Part shown: piece by piece, positions 26,448-33,809 of the stretch
Layout of the letters: every line of letters starts with the position of its first letter
Numbering within the stretch: position 1 is the first letter of the stretch
Assembly (NCBI RefSeq): GCF_005860775.1
Contig: NZ_VCHQ01000001.1
Span: 1 to 64,000, forward strand
Origin: Klebsiella indica
GTDB lineage: Bacteria; Pseudomonadota; Gammaproteobacteria; Enterobacterales; Enterobacteriaceae
DNA length: 64,000 nucleotides
Direction: 5' to 3'
Notes under the pieces: model-generated
Told to the model about the DNA's origin: nothing
Seen by the model: only the letters and a program-made list of their open reading frames with translations
Database searches by the model: none
Program-made: the position numbers and the translations under genes

Positions 26448-27635
26448 ATGAAAACATATGATAAGTTAACCTATGATTTTGATATCGCGTTAAAAAAACA
26501 TGCTCCACGGGCTCAGCAGGTCAATATTTGCCTGGCGGAACATCCCGAAATATCGGGTAATGAACAACGTTCGTCAGAAGAACATATTCGTTTTTTAACA
26601 ACGCTTGGGCTTACGGTTGAAAAAAACTATTGTGATATTCCCTATGCCTATTTCGCACATGTCGTTAAGAAGGCGAATGCTCAATATAAAATGGTAATTA
26701 TTGCCGAATATGATGCTTTACCGGATATTGGTCATGCCTGCGGACACTGCGCCAGTGGGTCCATTTCATTACTCGCCGCTGCCGGGCTAAAAGAAATTGA
26801 GGATGCGTTAGATGTAGATATCGATATCATCGGCACACCTGATGAAGAATACACTGGTCAGAAAGTCCCCATGGTAGCAAAAGGTATTTTCGATAAATAC
26901 GATTTTGCCATGATGATCCACATGGGCAGCGGCGTTTCAACGGCAAATTATCAGATTGTTTCGCTTAGCGCTTTCCGCGTTCGTTATCGTGGAGTCAGTT
27001 CTCATGCCGCCGCCGCGCCATTTCTCGGCAAAAATGCCCTTGATGCGGCAACACTGTTGATGACTTCCTGCGGACTCCTCCGCCAGCAACTGCGACCTGG
27101 GACGATCATGTCTTATTATGTGGTTAACGGCGGTACCGTCAGCAACTCAATTCCAGACTTTTGCGAACTTGAGTTTATATTACGACACGATCGCAAATCG
27201 TATTTACAGGAAATAAAAACAAAAGTTCTTAATTGCATTAAGGGCGCCGCCATAATGACGGATACGCAATATGAAATTGAATTTGTAGGCAATGAATTTG
27301 CGGACATGCCGTATTTAAAAACGGGCACTGATACAGTGTGTGAAGTTTTTAATGAACTGGGTATAAAAAACGAACCGACTATCCCGATCACCATCTCTAC
27401 CGATATTGGTAATGTCGGCTATGCCTGTCCATCCATGCACCCCATTCTGGCCGTTTGTGAGCAAAACTATCCATTACATACCAAAGAACTGGCGGCCGAA
27501 ATGATTAAACCGACTATCAATACCACTATTGAAAATGGTGGGAAAGTATTAGGGCATACTTTCCTGAAATTTATTACCGAAAAAGAACGTTTCACCACTA
27601 TTCGTGCTGATTTTACGCTGGCAGTGACCGCCTAA
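26448..27635 (+). CDS. M20D-family amidohydrolase (AbgB-like)
   Basis: 395-residue zinc-dependent amide hydrolase of the AbgB/HipO/IAA-amino-acid hydrolase class. Metal-site motifs are AEYDALPDIGHACGH, the TPDEEYTG acid pair, and SSHAAAAPFLGKNALDA in the lid/dimerisation domain. The ATG at 26448 has CTGGAG eight bases upstream; an upstream in-frame extension of 20 codons is rejected. E. coli AbgA/AbgB form a heterodimer on p-aminobenzoyl-glutamate; only one subunit is present here. An MFS carrier and a LysR gene follow. Probably cleaves an imported N-acyl amino acid or aminobenzoyl-type amide (inference). Confidence 0.88.
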   Translation: MKTYDKLTYDFDIALKKHAPRAQQVNICLAEHPEISGNEQRSSEEHIRFLTTLGLTVEKNYCDIPYAYFAHVVKKANAQYKMVIIAEYDALPDIGHACGHCASGSISLLAAAGLKEIEDALDVDIDIIGTPDEEYTGQKVPMVAKGIFDKYDFAMMIHMGSGVSTANYQIVSLSAFRVRYRGVSSHAAAAPFLGKNALDAATLLMTSCGLLRQQLRPGTIMSYYVVNGGTVSNSIPDFCELEFILRHDRKSYLQEIKTKVLNCIKGAAIMTDTQYEIEFVGNEFADMPYLKTGTDTVCEVFNELGIKNEPTIPITISTDIGNVGYACPSMHPILAVCEQNYPLHTKELAAEMIKPTINTTIENGGKVLGHTFLKFITEKERFTTIRADFTLAVTA

Positions 27636-27673
27636 AAGAAGATTGCAGCTAATCAATGGTAGAGACTATTACA

Positions 27674-28912
27674 ATGAAACTTAAAGATATTATTAGGTTA
27701 ATAGTATTAGGTATGTGTGGCGGAACTATTTATCTCCTGCCCTATATGAAGTATTATTTTTTTAACCAAATGGTAGAAAACACTGGAACATCCGGGCAAG
27801 CATTAGGTTATCTTGTCACCATATTTGCTGTAGCCTGCCTTTTCCTGTTACTTCCAGGTGGCATTCTGGCCGATCGTCTATCGAGTAAAAAGTGTATTTT
27901 CTGGTCACTTATTAGTACCACGCTATTAACGATAGTTTATGCATTTACCTATCGCTCCTATACATTTTCATTGATCATCTGGTTCCTGCTGGCTTTTAGT
28001 TCAATTTTCCTCGCCTGGCCGGCGATCATGAAAACCGTGCGCACGATTGGTGGAGAAAGGACCAGCACGGCATATAGCATTTACTATGCTTCTAATGGTT
28101 TGACTGGCGCGCTGGCGGGATATATCACAATCAAGGTTTATGGGATGCTCGCTGCCAGCGATGCAGCAACCGGATTCTTCTGGAGTATTATGGTTTCTGC
28201 TATCGCTAATGCCGCAGTAGCCTTCTTGTTGTTATATCTGTTGCGCGATATCAAAGAGACCATTGAGGGTAAAGGCGGCAAGCTACCAACATTACAAGAC
28301 TCCTATTCAGTCATGAAGATGCCTGTAATCTGGCTAATTGCTATCGTGATGTTTTGTACCTATTCACTTTACGTGGGGATCACGTTCTTTACGCCTTATC
28401 TGACATCCGCCTTTGGTATCAGTGATGAAGTTTCCGGCACGCTCTCATTGGTACGCTCTTATATTTTTATGTCGCTCACGCCGCTCACCGGTATTATTGC
28501 CGATCGCTGGATGAAATCGACGTTAAAATGGTTCACGATCGCAGGTCCTGTCGCTATTGTTTGCCTGATCGCGGTTATTGCAATCGGTGATGATGCAGGC
28601 ATGATAGTACCGGTAATGCTGTTGACGATGGTCGCAGCATTTTTCGTTTGTACCTTATATGCATCAATGTTCTCAATTATGTCGGAGTGCAAAATTCCGT
28701 TGTCGATCGCCGGTACGGCAATCGGGCTGGTATCGATTTTCTCCTATACACCGGATATCATTATCCAACCGCTCTTTGGCTATTTTGTTGATAATAAACA
28801 GTATTCATATATTTTCATTTCCCTTGCGGTGATGGGTATGTTGTCGCTCATGTCCTGTCTTCTGTTGTTGCGTCGCAAATCCCAGGAATTTCCTGAGGTC
28901 GTGACTCGCTAA
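27674..28912 (+). CDS. Major facilitator superfamily transporter
   Basis: 412-residue protein with about 12 helices and the MFS loop 2-3 motif in GGILADRLSSKKC; a second copy is GIIADRWMKS. Start MKLKDIIRLIVLGMCG at 27674 is preferred by family shape; an ATG six codons earlier is possible and neither has a strong ribosome site. It probably imports the amidohydrolase substrate, the job AbgT does in E. coli. The carrier family differs from AbgT. Confidence 0.88.
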   Translation: MKLKDIIRLIVLGMCGGTIYLLPYMKYYFFNQMVENTGTSGQALGYLVTIFAVACLFLLLPGGILADRLSSKKCIFWSLISTTLLTIVYAFTYRSYTFSLIIWFLLAFSSIFLAWPAIMKTVRTIGGERTSTAYSIYYASNGLTGALAGYITIKVYGMLAASDAATGFFWSIMVSAIANAAVAFLLLYLLRDIKETIEGKGGKLPTLQDSYSVMKMPVIWLIAIVMFCTYSLYVGITFFTPYLTSAFGISDEVSGTLSLVRSYIFMSLTPLTGIIADRWMKSTLKWFTIAGPVAIVCLIAVIAIGDDAGMIVPVMLLTMVAAFFVCTLYASMFSIMSECKIPLSIAGTAIGLVSIFSYTPDIIIQPLFGYFVDNKQYSYIFISLAVMGMLSLMSCLLLLRRKSQEFPEVVTR

Positions 28913-29015
28913 TCGCATAAAATAGTGAATAGCTCAGATAGCGCTCTTCCAGGTTGACGTTTATTCCAGAAATACGCGAAAAGCGCTGTCGTCTCAAGGA
29001 CAAGTGGAGAAGGAA

Positions 29016-29948
29016 ATGAAAACCAACCAGATTCAATATTTCTTAGCCATTATCGATCACGGAGGGATCCGGGCGGCAGCAAGATCATTAGCGATTTCGC
29101 AAAGTGCAGTCACAAAAGCGCTCTCAGAGCTTGAAGAAAAATGTGGTAGCCAATTAATCGTACGCCAGACCAGGGGAGGGATTAAATTAACCAATACGGC
29201 CAAACGTATTGAGCCCTATTTTCGCTCAATCCAGGCCAATATGAATTGGGCAAAGGCTGCGATTGATAATACCAAAACCGGCGATTATGGGGTATTGCGT
29301 GTTGGCGTCACACCCCTTATCGCCACCACGGTGCTCGACGAAGCTTATAAATGGTTTCGTTCGCGCTTTAGTCACGTTCAACTCCAGTTCACCGATGGCC
29401 TGCTCAGCAACATCACGCCAGCATTAAAATCCAGCAAAATGGATTACGCCATTGCGCTGCTGATGGAAGACTGGTTCTGGGATCAGGATCAAATAGCCGT
29501 TGAAGAACTCTTTAGCCTTCCGCAGGGATTTGTCGCACGAGAAAATCATCCTATATTCCAGTCCCGGGATCCTAAGATGACATTAAGCCATTATGAATGG
29601 CTGATAACCATTGACTCCTTCGAAGAAGCCGATAGTTTTATTAGTCAATGTATTGTCAATCAGGGGATTGAAAAACCTCTTTCAGTTATGCTGGTCGATA
29701 CATTGATATGCTACAAACTATTGCAGAGTACAGATTGTATTGCCGTCGTACCGAAGGCGCTTTTTCAAAACGCCCCGGGATTCGTCCGTATGCGAGCGTT
29801 AGATTTATACCAGTCAGCGCCGTGTTTTTCCCTGCCAAACCTAAAACTGGTCCTCCTTCGTTCACCCGCTAAACCCGTAAACCATGCTGGTGAATTTTTA
29901 ATTCACTGTATTATTTCTACAATAAAGGCGCGTTTTAATCCTGTGTAA
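29016..29948 (+). CDS. LysR-family transcriptional regulator (AbgR/GcvR-like type)
   Basis: 310 residues. The N-terminal helix-turn-helix is FLAIIDHGGIRAAARSLAIS and QSAVTKALSELEEKC. The effector-binding domain covers about 90-300. GGAGAAGGAA precedes the ATG at 29016, which is chosen over an ATG four codons earlier. Encoded on the same strand about 100 bases after the MFS gene, so it probably controls the amidohydrolase/MFS pair. Confidence 0.9.
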   Translation: MKTNQIQYFLAIIDHGGIRAAARSLAISQSAVTKALSELEEKCGSQLIVRQTRGGIKLTNTAKRIEPYFRSIQANMNWAKAAIDNTKTGDYGVLRVGVTPLIATTVLDEAYKWFRSRFSHVQLQFTDGLLSNITPALKSSKMDYAIALLMEDWFWDQDQIAVEELFSLPQGFVARENHPIFQSRDPKMTLSHYEWLITIDSFEEADSFISQCIVNQGIEKPLSVMLVDTLICYKLLQSTDCIAVVPKALFQNAPGFVRMRALDLYQSAPCFSLPNLKLVLLRSPAKPVNHAGEFLIHCIISTIKARFNPV

Positions 29949-30082
29949 ATAATGCCGTTGTACTCCACCAGATTGACAGGCAGCACCGGGAAAAATCAGA
30001 GAAACCACGCCGATAAACTGACAGCGGCGCAACAAGCCTGACTCTGGCCGCTGTCACAGCAGATTGATAGCATAAGAATTTA

Positions 30083-30421
30083 TCATTTCAACTGGCATTC
30101 TTTGCTGATTTCATTCTCAATATCGCGTTCTTTCGAATGTTCCACAAGTCTCTTAAATTTACGTTTAAGCTCAATACCGGACGACGTACAGTTTTTGGCG
30201 TCGGCAAGTCGTACAGCAGCACTGTATGCGTTATAGCATTGGTCAACATCTGAAACGTTCTTTTTACATTTACTAAAAATAATAAAAGTACTGTCGGGAT
30301 GTTGTAACATTTCTTCTATTTCAGTATTAGTTTGCGCCTCACGGAGTATTTGGGGGAGAAACAAAACTGTAGCAATCACTATCAGTACTGCGCCAGTAGC
30401 CGCCATTAATTTAAATGCCAA
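30083..30421 (-). CDS. Small membrane-anchored protein, TTG start
   Basis: 112 residues with one N-terminal helix (MAATGAVLIVIATVLFLPQI) and a polar, cysteine-bearing C-terminal part (KCKKNVSDVDQC, KNCTSSG, SKECQ). The frame begins at TTG 30421 with GGGAG eight bases upstream; the internal ATG at 30406 lacks a site. The four cysteines could form disulfides if the tail is periplasmic. No family recognised. Lies 60 bases after the lipoprotein gene on the same strand, so the two are probably cotranscribed. Confidence 0.65.
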   Translation of the reverse strand: MAFKLMAATGAVLIVIATVLFLPQILREAQTNTEIEEMLQHPDSTFIIFSKCKKNVSDVDQCYNAYSAAVRLADAKNCTSSGIELKRKFKRLVEHSKERDIENEISKECQLK

Positions 30422-30480
30422 ACTGATTCTCCCATTAACGCAATATTTGTTTACGGTTAACCGTCACATGGACGTGTTCG

Positions 30481-30843
30481 TCACTCAAGCTCTTTCTGGC
30501 AAATGGCTATCATCGATGAAATGGCTTTATGCACATCGGGAGCATTGGGGGCATAATAAAAGTTCACACTGGTTTGTTTTCCGCCAAAGGATGAGATATC
30601 AACCCACGCCACATCTTCATCGTTAGCGTCCTGTAAATCGTAACGATCCGTTCCACCTGGCAAAGGATCATCCCTCATTAGCGACAGTTTCTGCGAGAGC
30701 GCCGCTGAGTACAGGCAATTTTCTACCGAGTGCTTTTGTCCTTTGAAATACACTGTTTTCAATTCCGGATGAATTCCAACGCGACCGGGATCCACGCAGC
30801 CACACAACATGATGGCCAGGATGCTTATAACAGCTTTATTCAT
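30481..30843 (-). CDS. Small lipoprotein, unknown function
   Basis: 120 residues. Signal MNKAVISILAIMLCGC ends in a lipobox-like L-C-G-C, so the mature protein is probably lipid-anchored at Cys16. The rest is polar with scattered Cys (ENCLYSAAL, AICQKELE). No family recognised. Pairs with the small membrane protein gene downstream. Both are flanked by unrelated plus-strand and minus-strand operons. Confidence 0.7.
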   Translation of the reverse strand: MNKAVISILAIMLCGCVDPGRVGIHPELKTVYFKGQKHSVENCLYSAALSQKLSLMRDDPLPGGTDRYDLQDANDEDVAWVDISSFGGKQTSVNFYYAPNAPDVHKAISSMIAICQKELE

Positions 30844-31018
30844 CTACATAAATCTCCTTTGAATAAATGCCGCTCATACTAAACGCACATTCTTATACGT
30901 TACGTCAATAATATCCTGACACGGATTATTTTTTTGAACGGAAATACGACTGCCAGCCAGAGAAAAGCCGCCACCATAGTGGCTGGTGAAGGTTACAGCA
31001 TTATCCGATAAAACAACC

Positions 31019-31168
31019 TAAGAGCCTGGCCCATTAGGACTATTTTGCTTGTCATTTTGAACCTGGGCAGTGCTCAGAATCCTCACGTACTACGTGTACG
31101 CTCCGGTTCTTCCGCGCTGGCCGTGTTCAAACTGGCTGCGCCAATAACGCCTGGTGGGATAGGCTCTA
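31019..31168. repeat. Family-B MITE-like repeat
   Basis: About 150 bases with imperfect ends TAAGAGCCTGGCCCATTAGG and CCTGGTGGGATAGGCTCTA. The interior contains CTCACGTACTACGTGTACGC and CAAACTGGCTGCGCCAATAA, shared with the copy near 13.8 kb. Its right end contains the TAG stop codon of apbE. The remaining gap (30844-31018) shows no gene. Confidence 0.8.
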
Positions 31169-32098
31169 AACCAGGGTTATTTTTTCCCTCAGGTTGGAAG
31201 TGGTGGCTAATTGTCCATCAACGGTAATCACAATAGCGTCCATCCCCTCTATTTTATTGACCGTTTGTAAAATAGTTTTCGCATCCAGGCCAAATAGCTT
31301 CGTCGTGTAGACATCACAATCTATTGATTTATCAGAGATAATAGTTAAAGAAGCAATATTATTCTCCACTGGATAGCCGCTGCGGCTGTCAAAAATATGG
31401 TGGTATTTATTACCTTCGTGCTCGAAGGTCCTTTCATAGATCCCTGAAGTCACTACCGACTGATTTCTTACCTTGATCTTTGCAACACAGTGGCCTCTTG
31501 GCAGAAAGGGATTCTGTATCCCGACATCCCAATAGGAGCTTTTTTTAGGTGATTCTCCATAAACAAGCACATTGCCACCAATATCAATCATGGCGGAAAC
31601 AGGATCTTTTTCTTTGAAGAAATCCATGATCTTATCGCTGAAATACCCTTTCGCGATGGCCCCCAAATCTATTTCAAGGCCCTCTTTGGCAAAAAACACC
31701 GATTTTTGCTCATCATCCAGGATGATATCTGCAGGATCCAGGCGCGTCAGAACCCGGTGGATCTCATGCTGGCTCGGGACGCTTGCTTCAGCAAAGCCAA
31801 TCCGCCAAAGCTTAACCAGGGGGCCAATCGCAATGTTCAAAAAACTATTGGGTTCCAGACTATGATCTCTCCCTGTCTTGATCAATTCATACAAATCCGG
31901 ATCCACAACGACCGGCTCTTTGGCCGCTGTGATTTTCAACGCAGACAATTGAGACAATTCGCTGTTGGCGCTAAAGACGTGCTCGTAATGCTTTAACATG
32001 TCACACGCCACTGCTAGCCACTTCTCAGCCTGATCCCCCTTAAAATAAAGGTGAATCCGGGTTCCCATAAGACCGATCGCTTTATTGGCCTCTGTCAT
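31166..32098 (-). CDS. apbE: ApbE-family FAD:protein FMN transferase, cytoplasmic form
   Basis: Transfers FMN from FAD to a Ser/Thr of a target protein by a phosphoester bond. 310 residues with family motifs MGTRIHLYF, LNIAIGPLVKLWRIGFAEAS, LEIDLGAIAKGYFSDKI, MIDIGGNVLVYGESPKK and SDKSIDCDVYTTKLFGLD. It has no signal peptide or lipobox, unlike the periplasmic ApbE used for NQR. So it should act in the cytoplasm, fitting the flavoprotein 2 kb away that carries an ApbE target site. Start overlaps the LysR stop by 4 bases. The stop lies in a repeat end. Confidence 0.92.
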   Translation of the reverse strand: MTEANKAIGLMGTRIHLYFKGDQAEKWLAVACDMLKHYEHVFSANSELSQLSALKITAAKEPVVVDPDLYELIKTGRDHSLEPNSFLNIAIGPLVKLWRIGFAEASVPSQHEIHRVLTRLDPADIILDDEQKSVFFAKEGLEIDLGAIAKGYFSDKIMDFFKEKDPVSAMIDIGGNVLVYGESPKKSSYWDVGIQNPFLPRGHCVAKIKVRNQSVVTSGIYERTFEHEGNKYHHIFDSRSGYPVENNIASLTIISDKSIDCDVYTTKLFGLDAKTILQTVNKIEGMDAIVITVDGQLATTSNLREKITLV

Positions 32099-33048
32099 GC
32101 ATTCTCCTTCTCACGACGTGAGTATTGGGCGGTATCTTTATAACGCAGAAATGAATCAAGCAGATCCATATCAATCGCCGACAGTTCCCTGTTGCGGTTA
32201 TGCGCGATGAAGTAATCTATGTTCAACTGGTCAACGGGCAGTTCATAGATATTATATTGTGAGGGGGAGGGTTCTATGGCCACACTTTCAGGGACAAAAG
32301 TAAGGCCCATACCGGCCATAGCAAGATTTTTCACCGTGGCTATTTCACTGCTTTCGACAATGATATTGGCCTTTATTTTATAAATACCCAGCAGGTGATC
32401 GATCTGCATTCTGATGGCCGATCCCTTAGACGTTAACACAAGCTTCTGTCTCAATAGGTCCTCTATGGCAATACTCCCTTCCGCAAGAGTGGCGGTCTCT
32501 TCCTGATAAAGCTCGCTGGAGCTGGGGATCACGGCATAATACCGATGCTTCCCCCAGGAAACGGCGCAAACAGCGGGAGCAAGACGACTTGAGTTTTGTC
32601 CAATCCAAAAGTCCACTTCACTCTTTAACAGCCTTTTCTCATTGTTTTCTGGTATATCTTCCACCAGCTCGATTTGACATTCGGGATAGAGGGCCAGAAA
32701 TTTCGGCAAAAAAAGCGGGATCAGGTAAGTGCCGATACTGGGTAAGATACCGATTTTTATCGTCGTCTTCCCCCTATCCGTTATCACATTGATTTGCCTG
32801 CGCATATTGGAGTAAATCGTTTCGAGTGAACCGAGATAGTCATAATAAATCTTACCCTGCTCAGTTAAACGATAAGGCAGTTCATGGCGGTTGATAATCT
32901 GACAATTCAGTTCTGCTTCAATCCGTTTAATGACCTGAGTTAAATAAGGTTGGGATATATAGAGGGACTCGGCAGCCTTGCTGTAGTTGCTGAACTTAAG
33001 CAAAGCATCTATATAACATAAGGCACTTTGATTCTTATATTTTAACAT
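32095..33048 (-). CDS. LysR-family regulator of the flavin-reductase cluster
   Basis: 317 residues. N-terminal helix-turn-helix in YIDALLKFSNYSKAAESLYI and SQPYLTQVIKRIEAEL; effector domain about 90-300 (IKIGILPSIGTYLIPLFLP). Coupled to apbE by a 4-base overlap and divergent from the reductase genes across a 147-base AT-rich gap, the usual layout for LysR control of a divergent operon. The inducer may be the reductase substrate (inference). Confidence 0.9.
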   Translation of the reverse strand: MLKYKNQSALCYIDALLKFSNYSKAAESLYISQPYLTQVIKRIEAELNCQIINRHELPYRLTEQGKIYYDYLGSLETIYSNMRRQINVITDRGKTTIKIGILPSIGTYLIPLFLPKFLALYPECQIELVEDIPENNEKRLLKSEVDFWIGQNSSRLAPAVCAVSWGKHRYYAVIPSSSELYQEETATLAEGSIAIEDLLRQKLVLTSKGSAIRMQIDHLLGIYKIKANIIVESSEIATVKNLAMAGMGLTFVPESVAIEPSPSQYNIYELPVDQLNIDYFIAHNRNRELSAIDMDLLDSFLRYKDTAQYSRREKENA

Positions 33049-33195
33049 TTTCTTCCCCTCCGGGCCCTTTACCCCAACATTATAACAAATTACTTATCAT
33101 GTACTAATGAAGAGTTATTAGATAGCTTTTGTATACTGTGTTAAAACAATACTAGGATATTTTTTATGGTTATTACAGCACAGGAAACCTTTAAT
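33049..33195. promoter_or_regulatory. Divergent promoter region, LysR/apbE versus reductase genes
   Basis: A 147-base AT-rich gap between divergent genes, the expected LysR binding region. TTATTAGATAGCTTTTGTAT sits near 33115-33135. I did not identify a clear T-N11-A site, so the call rests on layout. Confidence 0.5.
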
Positions 33196-33804
33196 ATGAA
33201 CTACTTAGCAATTGTTGGCACCAATTCTAGTGTGTCAACAAACCGCATGTTGCTGCAATTTATGAAAGAACATTTTAAAGAAGAGGCGCGGATAGAACTC
33301 TGTGAAATCAAAGATCTTCCGGCATTTTATGAAGCCGAAGATGAGCAGATTCCTCAGGAAGTGGAAGCCTTGTCCGTTAAAATCCGTCAGGCTGATGGTG
33401 TGATCATCGCTACCCCCGAGTATGACCATACCATCACCGCAGCCTTAAAGAGCGCATTAGAATGGATCAGTTATACCAGTCAGGCGCTCACGGATAAGCC
33501 CGTCTTGATAGTGGGGGCTTCCCATGGCGCTCTCGGCTCGTCCCGCGCTCAGGCCCATCTTCGTCAAATTCTTGATTCCCCTGAATTATCCGCTCGACTT
33601 ATGCCTGCCAGCGAATTCCTGTTAGGAAAATCACAAAGCGCCTTTGATGCAGGAGGCATTTTAATCAATAAAGCCAAGTTAGCTGAACTCGATGAGATTT
33701 TTAGAGAGTTTGTTCTGTTTACCGAACTTATTACAAAATTGTTATCAGACAGGTCAGTAATCAAAAAAGACAAAAAATTCGCCTGGCAAACTCAGGGGGC
33801 ATAA
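33196..33804 (+). CDS. Small NAD(P)H-dependent FMN reductase-like subunit (ArdB/CrdB type)
   Basis: 202-residue flavodoxin-fold FMN_red protein. [20 protein letters not shown] is the phosphate-binding loop; [23 protein letters not shown] is the family's flavin-contact motif; [20 protein letters not shown] follows. The start at 33196 has AGGAAA upstream, so the ten extra residues of the longer frame are dropped. It closely resembles the first 180 residues of the next gene, which begins 5 bases later. This pairing matches ArdB with ArdA, and CrdB with CrdA, in Vibrio. Confidence 0.9.
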   Translation: MNYLAIVGTNSSVSTNRMLLQFMKEHFKEEARIELCEIKDLPAFYEAEDEQIPQEVEALSVKIRQADGVIIATPEYDHTITAALKSALEWISYTSQALTDKPVLIVGASHGALGSSRAQAHLRQILDSPELSARLMPASEFLLGKSQSAFDAGGILINKAKLAELDEIFREFVLFTELITKLLSDRSVIKKDKKFAWQTQGA

Positions 33805-33809
33805 GAGAA

